Positions 43,441 to 54,269 are shown, counted from the first letter of the stretch. The stretch is DNA of 64,000 bases from Taenia hydatigena (GCA_036345935.2 JADWOT020000001.1:35129636-35193635), one strand, 5' to 3'. Numbers and translations: made by a program. The notes: generated by a model not told the origin, from the letters alone.

Positions 43441-44460
43441 GGGAGAAGATCATGCTTTCATGTTTGGGTGGACATTGGCTCATTTATACTCGACTCACTT
43501 ATCAAGATTTCGCAGTGAATTTATGGAACATTTGACATTAGGTTCACTCCTTACTTTAGTCTTTAGCAGAACTGGCTGAGACTACAATGGCGAGACTGTT
43601 CCAAGGCAACCTCACAATGTTTTCTTGGGCAAAAAGTGGCACACCCCTCCTTTAGTCAAAAGCAAGTCGCTTATCTCTGCACAAATGTGCTAGCAACCTA
43701 TATATTTCCAAGATCAAAGGGACAAACGTCACTCAGTGCACATCAAAGGGAGAGCATCCAGCCATCCAACATGACGATTGCCATTGGAATGCTACTGCGT
43801 CCTTCCTAGTATTTCCTCATTTCACAAAGTTTTGTGAATGAGTCCAGTCACCAATCATCAGACCTGTTTGCAGTCACCTATCAGCCAAGGCAGATGTGTT
43901 GTAGGGTCCGAGCGAGATGCACTGCGTCCTGACCATTGCTCTAATCTGATATGCTGCCTCACCCAGACTGACTCAACATGGCCAAACCATTTGCTCGACC
44001 AGCTTACTAATGCAGCTTTTCCCTTCGCCCTGTAATTTGTCAGTGTCACCTAAGGCGCGCAGTCTGATAAATCGGCCATATCTAGTGGGCTTGTTCGGCC
44101 CTTAACAACGTACTACTCAGTCAGACAGCTGGATTGGAACTTGAACATCAACTACTTACAAACTCGACAAGTGACTAATCTCTTGGGGCGACTTTTAGTT
44201 CTTACCATCAAAGGGACAAATGTTGTGCGATGCACCGTGGGGCGAGAGCATCCAAATATGCATTTAAATGCCACCACGTCTCCCCTCAAAACACTGAATC
44301 TTAATGACATTGACCCGATTATAATGTTGAATTCACGCATTGCAATTCTACTCATTTAATTTAGCGGAATAGGTTCTACACATGAGAATGTTTAAAATCT
44401 GCGCACATGAATTTGCAGGTCTTTGATGTTGGCGCAGCCCTAAGCACAGAAGCACTGTTG
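43441..44460. other. No gene recognised
   Basis: Short frames only. No clear repeat match except weak similarity of 44100-44180 to 39490-39560. Confidence 0.35.
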
Positions 44461-45150
44461 TCGCACAACTGAGTGAATCCACCAGCATAACCCTTATCAC
44501 ACTGACTCGTTCATTACCTCACCAACGAGGAGTGCTCGGTGCATGTTTTCATTCCACTCCTGGGGAGAAGACGCAAGTCAAGGAGAAGAATCTGTGAGGA
44601 ATCTGTGACACCTTGCAGTGGATCGGTTGGAGGAGGGGCTTAAATGAAGGACTACAATCTAGCTGCTCAAGCAAGTACATTTGCCTGATAATCTAAACGA
44701 ATGACTAGCAGGCATAGGGCGACGTCACGCTAAAATAATCGCTGGTCTAAATTGTTATTAGGCCACTGCAACGTCAAGAGTGCCATGTGGTTGATTCATC
44801 GACTGTTGCAGCGAAGACGACATGACGCTATAGCAGAGAAAGTACCAATGTCTGACAACCCTAGCAAACCTACTGAGGGGTAGTACCTACACATGCTAAC
44901 TTCAAGCATCACTCCATTGAGTAATGCATCACCTCTTGCTGCGGGATGAAATACAAGGCCAAATATCCGCTCTGCTTCTCGCCTGCCCTGAGACGCATGC
45001 TTGGGTTACCATAGAGTAGTGTCAGCGCCTGCAATACAAAAGCAAGTACAGTCGACTTGTGCAGGAGGGCGAAGAGGATTCGCTAACCATACCTCGTGGC
45101 GATGATATGACGATTCATCTCCCCTTCTTCTGAGCTCTGGCATCCGCGCT
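44460..45150. repeat. B fragment followed by repeat family Q copy
   Basis: About 44460-44620 is a minus-strand B fragment ('ccttatcacactgactcgttcatt'). About 44770-45150 is Q, matching 34220-34560. Confidence 0.45.
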
Positions 45151-45389
45151 GTCTGAAGGATATTGTGCACTAGTCAACACACTGGCTGGCGCTAAGGGGG
45201 TTCTGCCTGAAGGAAATATGAACATTCCCAGTCAATGAGTCCGTCCTGTCAATAACACCGGAATCGCATGCATTAGTAGCACAAAAGGAAAACGCGTAAC
45301 TTAATAATACGGTTTTGCATTTCATGTAAATTGCTAGCGCCTTGTCATGCTGCAATGTTTATGCTGAAACAGCGTATGCCGGTGTTACG

Positions 45390-45650
45390 ATGCTGGTTTG
45401 GTGAAGTCTTTACTTCCCCAAAGGCAGAAGACGACAGTTTGGTAGCTAGAGACGTGTTCGGCAAACGCTTCCCGCCTAACATGGAGATCTGTTTAGCCAA
45501 GTACACAAATAATGGATGTGCCGATATGACGAGGCCACTTCAGAATCGTCAATGTTGGTGAGTGATGCAATAGTCAATCTGGTCGTCCAAATTGGCGGAG
45601 GGACGAATGTGCCTGCGTCATCATTTTGCGTGCAGCTGTGACCGTCGATC
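45390..45650 (+). repeat. Repeat family B copy
   Basis: 'gacgtgttcggcaaacgcttcccgcctaacatgga', then 'gatgtgccgatatgacgagg' and 'aattggcggagggacg' follow the B order. Confidence 0.6.
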
Positions 45651-46399
45651 AGCCGATCACTTGCACTTGTAAGAATCACCATAATGCAACGATGTTTACG
45701 CATTCATTAGTGCTACTAAGTATCAGTGGACGTTGGCTTATTCGGTGTTTGCTCTTCGAGACATAATTAAGTTTATTCGATCTGCCTACGCGCAAAAGCA
45801 GTGATTTTAGAAGGATAAGCATGACTTGCGACAACACCACTGCACCCGTGGCTGACCAGTCTAATGGACACACATTCCTTTGGAGGCATTTACATCCCAT
45901 TACTGCTCATTACGCAGTGCTCAAGACTTAAGTAGATGTCATAATTTGACTTAATTCTAGTAGTCCTACTGTTGTGAACGGTCACAGGTATGATTCTCAG
46001 CAGTAGTTATTTTTGATTAATCCTTTTGTTCATTCAACTCAGTCTGCATCCCATTTATCCTGCAACAGTGGTTATCGAGGTGAGCTTAGAGCCACTGTCA
46101 ATTTATTCGTAATGGAGAAGGAAATAGGGGAACTGTTTGTAAATAGTCAGATCACATACCGTCCTTTTTAACAATTAATATAATAGTAAACTTTGTAGTA
46201 GTCCGCAGCACTACATTGTCCCAATCAGAGATGAAACATGCCATTCATGCATGAATATATTTAGGCAACTCAATGTTCTATCATCGTACACCACTAAATT
46301 TTCTAACTTTCCAACGAGGAAGCTTGCAAGCAAAATGAACTTACAGCAGCACACAGTAAGGCTACCTGCAAACACCTAAGCGCCCCTGCGGCGTAGTTT
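45651..46399. other. No gene recognised; 3' flank of the peptide gene
   Basis: AT-rich at 46140-46270. On the minus strand an AATATA near 46256-46261 could serve as a variant poly(A) signal for the gene that ends at 46400. A canonical AATAAA was not seen in the first 150 bases after the stop. Confidence 0.35.
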
Positions 46400-46747
46400 T
46401 CAAAGGCCTTGAAGGATAATGGGAATGAGGACATCTCCATGCTTTCTGATGAATCTCCGGACACCATCGCCGACCCTTTGAAAGGCACGCCTCAGCCTTT
46501 CTCGAAAACGACGCCATCCAGCTGGCATGAGGACATCCCTCCGCTCATCAATTTTATAGGGTTGGTACACCAATAAACCTTCCTCTGACTCAGTAAGTAC
46601 CTCATCATTTGGGAAATCGAGTGTCTCAAACAGGTCCACTTCCAATTTTCGTGCAGCCTCACCGCCTGGCACTGCAGCAGGAGACACTTGATATGAGACG
46701 AATGCAAGGAATAGAAAAAGGCAGACCAGGCTCGAGTGTGATAGCAT
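46400..46747 (-). CDS. Secreted cationic amphipathic peptide precursor (putative host-defence-type peptide)
   Basis: An uninterrupted 115-codon frame from the ATG at 46747. Residues 1-26 are a textbook signal peptide (LVCLFLFLAFVSYQV, then SPAA). Residues 27-68 are acidic. A dibasic Arg69-Arg70 is a plausible proprotein-convertase site. Residues 77-115 are strongly basic, with 10 Arg and 1 Lys against 3 acidic residues. They begin GWRRFRERLRRAF and end in a hydrophobic VLIPII tail. Hydrophobic residues fall every 3-4 positions (Phe81, Leu85, Phe89, Val92, Val96, Phe99/Ile100), giving an amphipathic helix. The layout of signal, acidic pro-piece and basic helix with hydrophobic C-terminus is that of cathelicidin-like and other helical antimicrobial precursors, without a cathelin domain. 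The phrase DVLMP/DVLIP occurs twice (71-75 and 105-109). A TATA box lies 64-71 bases upstream. No homologue is known to me; trematode helminth defence molecules are an analogous idea, not a match. Activity is inferred only. Confidence 0.55.
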   Translation of the reverse strand: MLSHSSLVCLFLFLAFVSYQVSPAAVPGGEAARKLEVDLFETLDFPNDEVLTESEEGLLVYQPYKIDERRDVLMPAGWRRFRERLRRAFQRVGDGVRRFIRKHGDVLIPIILQGL

Positions 46748-46810
46748 TCTGTGCTCTGGTGGTATTAACGGCGATTGGGTGCGTAAATGGTGTACAACAC
46801 CTACGCCACG

Positions 46811-46818
46811 TATTTATA
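46811..46818 (-). promoter_or_regulatory. TATA box of the cationic peptide gene
   Basis: TATAAATA on the minus strand, placing transcription start near 46785 and leaving a leader of about 40 bases before the ATG at 46747. Confidence 0.5.
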
Positions 46819-46829
46819 TGCTTCACCAA

Positions 46830-47226
46830 GCACTCGATTAACTTCCCGACAGCCTTGTTTATACGAGTGGGTGGTTTTGATGCCGCATTACAATTGTCTT
46901 GGGTAGCAGAATCTGAATGAAATAATATCGGTCTGGTCATTTGGACACTTTTGCATTGATGGGAGTTCCAGTGTGTCCGCTGGGTTGTGAGCCTTACATC
47001 AGCAAATACTGCTTAGTTAATTCACACAACTTATTCGTAACCGCTGCTTGTATTCGGAATAACTGCTGCTAGGCACAATACCCCATCTCTCACTCATCCA
47101 GAGATGTCAGAATGCAGGTTAGTACAAAACCATTACCATGGATAATGAATGGAATATGTGATTCGGTAAATATCTTACTTTACAAAGGATGTTTGTGCGA
47201 AGCGGAAAAACAGTGCTGAGTCCAAA
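46830..47226. other. No gene recognised
   Basis: Upstream of the peptide gene, sequence without repeat matches. No coding signal. Confidence 0.35.
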
Positions 47227-47370
47227 TTACTCTCCAGGACACCTAGACGACTTATGAGTGAAGAATATCTTAAATTGAAAATAGACAAAACCGACCACAG
47301 TCATTAACATGGCAACTAAAGCAGCTGAGAATATAATGCCCACCCGTGTTAAAGCATTTCCCTTATTATT
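47227..47370 (-). other. Short frame with a transmembrane-like segment (hypothetical exon)
   Basis: A 48-codon stretch open on the minus strand reads NALTRVGIIFSAALVAMLMT, then VVGFVYFQFK, and ends HKSSRCPGE-stop. This is a convincing hydrophobic span followed by a short basic tail, as in the last exon of a single-pass membrane protein. AG dinucleotides precede it (GATAG at its start), but the in-frame TAG limits it. It may belong with the frame at 47618-48040 on the same strand. No family was recognised. Confidence 0.25.
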
Positions 47371-47617
47371 CTATCTAGACACTACCTGTAATGTTACGAC
47401 GATGACCTTAATCGCCAGGAAGTGACGACGAATTCCACTGGTGCACCTCACCATGAATAGTACCGCAGAACACCTTCTGTCAGACTTTGCCGCAGCAAAA
47501 TCGCTGTTGGGCAGGAGGAGCATTACAAGGTCTCATTAAATTTTGCAACTTTATCAGTCTTAAGTCATAGTTTAGAGAAAGCAAGTTCGTTCTGCATAAC
47601 TGTTCCAGCAAATCTGT

Positions 47618-48040
47618 CTAGAAACTTAGAAGAGCAGTCTGCGATTGAGGATTGTCTAGGCTTTGGAGCATTACTTTGCACGGTTTTCCTGTCTGATGCA
47701 TTTTGCCCCGCCTGTGCCGTCTGTAATGAAATAAGTGTTTTTCTTGTTTAATTTTATTTGCATATTTGCTCACGGCCGATACTACGCGAATAGCATGTAC
47801 CACCATTTTAACGGCGACTCCTTGTATCAAGTCTTCCAAAAGATGCTGTGAAATTTTAGGACGCCAGAACTCAATAATTATTTCTGATGACATGAGACTG
47901 TAATTATGCGCATAGCGTCCTAGTATTATTTTGATAAATTTAGCGTTATTTGGAGTAGTTGCAGCTAGTAGGTAATATTCTTGACTTTTGGCTTTAAACT
48001 TAGAAACATAGTGTTTAGGTGAACCCTCTGACGAATTCAT
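47618..48040 (-). CDS. Hypothetical 140-codon reading frame
   Basis: The longest uninterrupted frame in the window. It starts at ATG 48040 (MNSSEGSPKHY), ends at 47618, and contains RPKISQHLLEDLIQGVAVKM and a Lys/His/Arg-rich part (HYRRHRRGKMH). Composition is balanced, with few low-complexity runs. It lies on sequence not repeated in this window and is divergent from the decayed peptide-gene copy at 48055-48255. There is no signal peptide and no recognised domain. It could be a real small gene, an exon or chance. Confidence 0.3.
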   Translation of the reverse strand: MNSSEGSPKHYVSKFKAKSQEYYLLAATTPNNAKFIKIILGRYAHNYSLMSSEIIIEFWRPKISQHLLEDLIQGVAVKMVVHAIRVVSAVSKYANKIKQEKHLFHYRRHRRGKMHQTGKPCKVMLQSLDNPQSQTALLSF

Positions 48041-48054
48041 TTGCACAGCAACGA

Positions 48055-48255
48055 TTTCGGTTATTTAAGCGAGCGCATTGCTAGACTTGCAGGCACGCAG
48101 TGTGGGCGGTGCTCACCATGTCCTGACGCGATCGCCGTAAACATCACCGAACTACAATACCCGATCACAATTGGGCCTGGTTTCCTCTCTTCCCCTCCTT
48201 GCACTCGCTCCTACCTGTACTCAAGCCACTCATTCTGTGATAGCGATGGCTAAGT
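48055..48255 (+). pseudogene. Decayed copy of the cationic-peptide gene promoter and signal-peptide region
   Basis: The plus strand here aligns with the minus strand at 46830-46680. Shared DNA includes 'aatcgccgt' against 'gatcgccgt', 'cctggt' and 'ccttgca'. In one frame the two translate in parallel (IAVNTTRAQNAIT against IAVNITELQYPIT). In the gene's own frame, the start ATG is replaced by ACC, the hydrophobic segment persists (GLV, LPLLALA), and the frame stops soon after at MAK-stop. The basic helix is absent. A TATA-like TTATTTAAG lies at 48061-48069. The sequence then runs into repeat A. Confidence 0.5.
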
Positions 48256-48284
48256 AGGAACGGACGGATGCTGAGTTTAAAGCA

Positions 48285-48560
48285 CTATGTCAGAAAATCG
48301 ACTACTGAAAGCTTCTACCAATCAAGCAAACTCACGACGTTATGGGGAATATCAATTTCGTTTTTCCTTACTAGGCACAGCCTCCTCGCCAGGTTGGAAT
48401 CCGCCGACAGCACGAAGAGTAGAAATGTCTAACGGAAACCCACATTTTGCACGTTCACCCACCACAGAATTTGGGTCAAGCTGAATGGACGCACTCAAAT
48501 TCTTGTGGCGGTCGATTCTCGCCCAGAGTTAATTCGAGCATCTGCACGCAGAGAATGTTG
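48285..48560 (-). repeat. Repeat family A copy
   Basis: On the minus strand it reads MLELTLGEN, and after a frame change QLDPNSVVGERAKCGFPLDI and FQPGEEAV. It is closely related to the plus-strand copy at 36330-36560 and to 50985-51215. Confidence 0.6.
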
Positions 48561-48569
48561 GAAAAGGTG

Positions 48570-48960
48570 AGCAAGCAGAAGGAACAAATCGCCACCATCA
48601 TTATACCAGCTGAATTGGTGATTTCATAGCAGACTGCTGCCTCAAGAAGTTTATAGATTCGGTGAACTTCGTCCTTACAAGCATCTAGTGAATTTTACCG
48701 TCTCATGTCTATGCGTGCACTCCCTGCATGAGCGACATTGTCGGAGGCGTCCTTTCGACCCAAGCGAGCCCTCGTAATCTTCGCGGTCTTAGGGATATGC
48801 CAAACACAGAACAGACCAAAGAGAACAGGAACATCGGAAACTTTTTCGTCTCACTGCTCGTCAGTAAAGAGCTTTTGTGCTTTCGTTTGCAAGGATCCTG
48901 CGTGGTGTCTGTTTTAACAATGCCTCAGGTGACATGCCTCATTGCTTGAAAGAGAATTCT
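48570..48960 (+). repeat. Repeat family M, partial copy
   Basis: 'ccttacaagcatctagtgaattt' and 'catgagcgacattgtcgg' correspond to 1740-1820 and 60680-60760. Reads VLSTQASPRNLRGLRD in one frame. Confidence 0.55.
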
Positions 48961-49009
48961 CCAAGTAGCAAAATGAAAGCATTTATTGCAAGACCAAATC
49001 GCAAAGTGC

Positions 49010-49259
49010 ATTAAGGAATGCAGATTTTGTATCTCCTCCTTTGCAACGAGCGGAGTGGGAGCAGATAGTGCACAATGTCTCGTATAATCCATTTATTTAA
49101 GTTTGGCAAACCTGGACAAATGGATCATCGTCTTTTTGTTGATGACAGATGAGGCGGCCACGTCATAGCAATGCTTATGTTTTGGTAACTTGGCGAGGAC
49201 ACTGTTGGGGGATGAAATAATCGGCGCTGCCTTCTGCAGCACGTACCCAGTCTTGCATT
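49010..49259 (+). repeat. Repeat family L copy
   Basis: Matches 61000-61310 (plus) and 63050-63330 (minus): 'gatgaggcggccac/aa', 'ttcatgctttg/cttatgttttg' and 'gcacgtac.cagtctt'. Confidence 0.5.
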
Positions 49260-49940
49260 TCAAGTTGTCGTTTTCGATCCATCGATCGATGTGTCAGGCG
49301 CATCGTCGCCAGTTTCATATTTGCGTGATCCACTTGCGATGTTGTCGGAAGAAGAAGGAGTGCTCTACGCTGTATTTCTGCTCGCGTACGTGAGCTTTGC
49401 ACTGCTCAATTGGAGCAGTGCACTGAACCTACTCACATGGTCCTGCATGTGGGCAATTGTTGGATTCGCTGGAACCCTTGTCAACTGTAAGTGTGTCCAT
49501 TTCACTAATCAGTCTGCCACCTTGCAGATATGACAAGGGAGGAGTGTGAGGTGAGGAACGCTATCGGCGCCCAGTTGGAGTTTAGGCGAGACCCTGTGGA
49601 CGCCACCACAGAAGATTGCCATCGGCCTCAGTGGATTAGGAGACAACCAGTTTCGCAATATCTCCTCTTCGTGACGAGGAGGTTGTACCGGCCACTGAGG
49701 CCGTATGTCTAGGCATTGATCCAAGTGAGTCTCACTCCCTTCTCTCCCTCTCCCTCCTCCTCCTCCTCCTCCGCATACTGGTCAAGTCACTTTGTAGGAG
49801 TTGTATTGCGGTTCTGGCTCAAGACTTACTTCATGCTTTTGTGCTCAATCACTTGGTCTATAATTACTTGCAGGTTCAGCTTACGTCTTTAAGCTGACTT
49901 GCTTTCAGTGTTTGGGCAGCTAGTAGTAGCATAGGCGATA
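49260..49940 (+). pseudogene. Membrane-segment gene family G, copy 3 (best preserved)
   Basis: Exon 1 encodes LYAVFLLAYVSFALLNWSSA then LLTWSCMWAIVGFAGTLVN, two adjacent hydrophobic spans. It ends at 49486 and is followed by a 41-base intron (49487-49527, GTAAGT...CTTGCAG). Exon 2 continues in frame through a codon split T|AT as MTREECEVRNAIGAQLEFRR to a stop at 49712. The intron length and splice sites are the same in the 7.8 kb copy. Upstream of LYAVF the frame disagrees with the 5.7 kb copy, indicating at least one frameshift, so I treat this as a probable pseudogene. A second intron-like stretch (GTGAGTC, pyrimidine-rich, to ACTTGCAG near 49872) also matches the 7.6 kb copy. Protein family unknown. 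Confidence 0.5.
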
Positions 49941-50464
49941 TTGTATCCTTAGACTTCTTAGTTTGTAGGCATTATCCGCATCGGCATTTGCTCATTCATT
50001 AAGGTGGCAATCAAGAAGTCCAATCACCAGCCTTCTTCTCTTAATCACACGCTTTAAAATAACTAGAACATACAGGCATTAAGCTGAAGTAGTTGTTACC
50101 CCAGCCTACAAATACTAACGGCGTGGTTGACAAAACAGGGCTGCGAGGACAGTGGCACTGGTTGGGACCAATGTGACGCTTAAAGTGTTAGAGCATTCTT
50201 TGTCATTTATTCGCAAAATTGTCAGTTTAAGTGCAATCAGTGAAAATCTCCCTTATCTTTGCGGACTAAGTATATCGGCATGGGCTGAGGAGACGGCGAT
50301 GCAAATGGAGGTGGATGATTTTCATCATGCGGTGTCTGCTGGAGTGGCAAGAGCTGCCATAGCGTAAAGCAGCTTTCTGGACGTTTGTCTGTCGGATACT
50401 GAAAAGAGAGAGTCCATTTTTATTGTCAGTCGAAAGAGGTTAATGGTTTTGTTACTTTGAAAGC
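49940..50464. other. No gene recognised
   Basis: A 71-codon plus-strand frame (50152-50367) reads MALVGTNVTLKVLEHS and later AWAEETAMQMEVDDFHHAV. Composition is plausible but there is no motif or repeat support. Confidence 0.3.
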
Positions 50465-50650
50465 ACCATAAGTAATCTGGCTGTCCCGTGATCATCCGTC
50501 AATGTGGTCGACTTGCATTCTTTTGGTGGTCAATATTGTCAACATTTGTGTGAGGACACCCCATCAGCTATTTAAGTATCGTTAGTAGTGCTCGCGATTA
50601 GCCGATACCTGAATCCCTCGTTGACTAGCAGACGAGAATTTTGATGAGGT
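50465..50650 (+). repeat. Repeat family E, third copy
   Basis: Homologous to 54996-55200 at about 70-75% ('agcaccataagtaatctggct' against 'aggcatcataagtagtctggct'). It retains the segment that is missing from the 53.8 kb copy. Confidence 0.55.
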
Positions 50651-50984
50651 AATTAAGTGTTTTCCAAGCACATAACCGTCCTGCATCCTAAAACACTGAG
50701 TAAGCGCATACGCCGCGTTGAATAACAGATTCGTAAAATTCTTTCTTACTTCCATTCTTTTAGCTCTGACTCAATCACCACCGCGATTCGCCAAGTTTTC
50801 GCAACAAGACACTGAGTGGGTGGAAGAGGAAGAAAAGAGATGAAAGGATGATGCACGAGTAGCATGTGGATGGATGGATGGACGGTCGGTTGGAAGAAGG
50901 TCCACGTAAATGCAAAGATAGGCCGGCTATAGAACGCATACTTCGTAAATGATTGGAATGTTTGGTGAGTACATGAATGCAGCC

Positions 50985-51215
50985 GAGATGGATGAGTGCA
51001 GATGCTCAACTTTGCTCTGGAGTAGATCTGTCCCCACAAAAGTTGGATGTAGCCAATTATCTAGACCTAAATTCTCCTGTGAATGGACGTGCACAATATG
51101 GATGTTGGCTAAACCGTTCTGTTCCGCATAATTTCAGGGGCATTCAAAATGGCGAGGAGTTTGTTTGGTTGTTAGCAGCCATCCGTGGTCGATTTCCTAA
51201 CATGCTGCAATAGGT
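50985..51215 (+). repeat. Repeat family A copy
   Basis: Open for about 78 codons, reading SPQKLDVANYLDLNSPVNGR then NFRGIQNGEEF. This is one of the better preserved versions of the A phrase and shows the consensus (LD.NSPV.GRAQ). Confidence 0.55.
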
Positions 51216-51239
51216 CCAGCGTTCATCCCATCCGACTTA

Positions 51240-51660
51240 GCCATCGCTTTCGCAGAACGAGTAGCTTGGGTACAGGTAAACAGCTTTGCCTATTGCTAGT
51301 TAATTGAATAACGAGGTAGCTTGATGAGGACGAAGGACGTAAGAGAAGGCCTGGTGCTGTCAATATTTCGAGGAGGCGGATGCATACACGCACGTAGCTC
51401 TGCTGATCAGAATGGCAAGATCAACCACCACACTGCTTTGTCTACTAATAGATGCAGATCACCAGCCGTGTCGCATCACTAACCTGTATTCCAGAGAGGC
51501 CTTTTGGAATGTTTGCTTGCTCAGTTAGTGCCTATCACCCTCCACTGCTTCCAGTCAGCAAATAAGGAACAGGATGCCAATGCACACTGACGTTTTGGAG
51601 CAATGGTGTTGTGCGACTTTTATACACCACTTTCATGCTCTCCGCTTTTACCTCCGACTC
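51240..51660 (+). repeat. Repeat families O and I, contiguous copies
   Basis: 51240-51480 matches 36660-36890 (O) and 51440-51660 matches 3500-3845 (I). Confidence 0.5.
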
Positions 51661-52339
51661 ACCCTTTGATCATAATTTATCCTGTCATTGCATAAACTGT
51701 CCTTAACTGTTGGACAAGTAGGAAATTGATGAAATTATTCCTCACACTCGTACAGCCAGGTGCAAGACCGAAACCTTGCATCTCAGTCAATTGGTGCCAT
51801 GACTTGGCTTGTGGTCAGTAAGGTGTCGAGCACTCTCAAGGCGTGCGTTCACACCTGCTCGTCTTTGAGGGCTTGGATGCATCACGATTCACTTGACGTC
51901 GATTCGGCTAAAGAGATGCATTGGTTTGCATGCGCTATTTCTTCATCGCTTGGAAACCTCGACTGACGGCTGCCACCGTTGGCTACCATTTTAAGTACTA
52001 GCTACAGCCTGATGAAACACTTTTGGCAGACAGAAGGATTCCAGGCCATTTATTCAGAATGCCAACTCGGAATCAAAAAGAAGCAATGGGCCTTAGTAAA
52101 TGTCCTGCCGTTTCTCTTCTCTTGCTATTGCACGAGATGTGCAAGCACCAACCAGCCCATTAATAAATTAAAAGTCCTAATCGGTACTAATTGTATGCCT
52201 GCGCATTGCCCTGACATTTCGCTAGCACCTCACTTTGCTAATGGACAAGTCTTACTAAGCCTATTGGTCAGTTGTTTGCTTGGTTGGTCAATGAGCTAGT
52301 TTGTCCTTCAACAACAAATGCCATAGCTGATGTAGAGCT
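51661..52339. other. No gene recognised
   Basis: A 106-codon plus-strand frame (51979-52299) has no motif, and no further copy was seen in the window. Confidence 0.35.
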
Positions 52340-52900
52340 TGATTCCTCTCTATACCTGATCAACTGCGTGACTAGCCTGCTAGTTAGTTAGTCGCTTAGT
52401 AGGTTGGTGAGAGCGTGACAACTCCACTGGACAGTCAAAAGAGGTAGGAGGTGAACTTTCAGTGAACCAGTGTGCAAGCAGCTGACCTACATGCATCCAA
52501 CTAATTGAATTGCTGATCTGCAAGTCAACGAGGGAGCCATGAATGGTGCAGCAACAGCTGATTTTAAACAAAATGGGAAATGATCAGTTGACGTTGGTGA
52601 TGTCCACTCGAAAGTTGGCAATACTAACTACCCGAAGACCATTTTCGGGCTTTATAAAGGTGAATGTGAGACAAATATGTGACCACGCAAAACGAGTCAG
52701 GCAAGGAGGCATACTCTCTTTAGCGTGAGAACAGGCTGCCTCTCGTCTAACATGAAGGACTACTTCGTCAAGCACATGTAGTGCAAATGCGCCGCTGTGC
52801 CGAAATGGCTTCCGAGTTGGCAACGTTAGCGAATGCTTCGGTGGCAAACTGCCAACTCAGTATCAAAAGCAGGGGTGGAGGACCTTGGCAAATCTTCCGC
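52340..52900 (+). repeat. Repeat family J copy followed by a B fragment
   Basis: J part 52340-52710, same orientation as 42820-43440. B part 52720-52900 ('ctcgtctaacatgaaggactac', 'gcaaatgcgccgctg') matches 29560-29760 inverted. Confidence 0.55.
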
Positions 52901-53772
52901 TTTTCCTTTACCTCCCTTCCCTTCCACGATGTTACGATGTCACGATTCAACAAGATATTTTCGCCTCATCAAGTCCTAGGTTTTGTCAACTACCTGAGGG
53001 GAATCAGGTAGAAGGTAATGGTGGAAACATTGGTGGTTCGCAAGATCATCATTCAGTAAGAAGTGACAAACGGTGGCAGTACCTGCAGCCACAGTCACGA
53101 ACTCCTGTTCCGCTGGTCAATGAGTCAGCTGTAGTATCAACTGATGGCAAGTACAAATGTCGATAGCAATGTGTCCTTACATCGAAGGCGCTTAGCAATC
53201 AGGCTCAAGTAACCTCAGGCGGCACATCCAGTGGTGTTTGTCCTCGACAATGCTCCACCAATACCAAACCCCGTCCAGTCAACTATTTATCCTCTCATGC
53301 AGATGGATTCAATTCGCGAATGAGTGAGATTACTTGATGTATTCCCAGACCTATGCCAACCCTTGCACACTCTGACACTATTATAACAAATGTAAAAATA
53401 AGAGCAATTTTGAGATTTTATGGTTTGCGAATTAACAAGGAGAGAGGAAACGGAAAAAAAAGAAAACAAAAACCTGTTTTCTTGTTACAGCATCTAGCAC
53501 GTGAGTGAAGAGCGCTATGCGTCTACTGTGGACAGTCTGCGATGGCAGTAACATCAAAGGGCAGTTCTCGCCTGTGGTTCTAGCAATCAACTGATGCTAT
53601 TCCTAGATTACTTGGTGCTGAAGCAGTAGCTTGAGAGTGATTTGGGTGCTGTTTGGGTTGAATAGGATGCGATCTGAACAGATGACTGGCCCGTTGATAG
53701 GCAGACCAATGGCTCAACAGTAAGTAGTAATGCCTCCACTTAAGTGTCAATTGTAAATGTCACTTGGCGCAC
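52901..53772. other. No gene recognised
   Basis: No convincing frame. An A-rich stretch occurs near 53440-53475. Confidence 0.35.
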
Positions 53773-54165
53773 TAGATCCAGTGTGCTCGTTAGCCGATGA
53801 CCTAGCTGTTAGGCAGTTCGTAGGTTGGGAAAATCGCCTTCGACGGAGGTTAGGATTAGACGCATTGTTCTCAACAACAGTCAACCACCAACCACAGTCC
53901 TGGTCAAAGTCTTACTCCTCACAGCGGACGCAGCACATTTGACGTGCCAACTGGGATTTGAGTCACGCTAAAGGCATCATAAGTAGTCTGGCTATCCCGT
54001 AGTCATTATTCCATGCGGTCGGTGTGCAGGCTTTCGGTGGTTAACAGTGTCAACCTTTGTTCAGGGGCATCACATTAGCCATAGCAGCCATTCAGCTGCC
54101 ACATTCTCTCTACTTAACTACTCCAACGTACCATTCCATCCATTAGCCCTTTCAAGTAACCTGCC
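53773..54165 (+). repeat. Direct duplication E, copy 1 (internally deleted)
   Basis: About 95% identical to 54812-55405 over its length but lacks 186 bases that copy 2 has between two TAGCCAT heptamers. The deletion junction TAGCCAT lies at 54076-54082. Confidence 0.85.
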
Positions 54166-54269
54166 CGATTGTATTCCTCGTTGTGCTTTGGATTTAACAG
54201 CCCATGTCTAACATGTCCAATGAAAGAAACTAAAGGTAACAATTCCCTGCCTGCTGAATCCGCTAGAGG

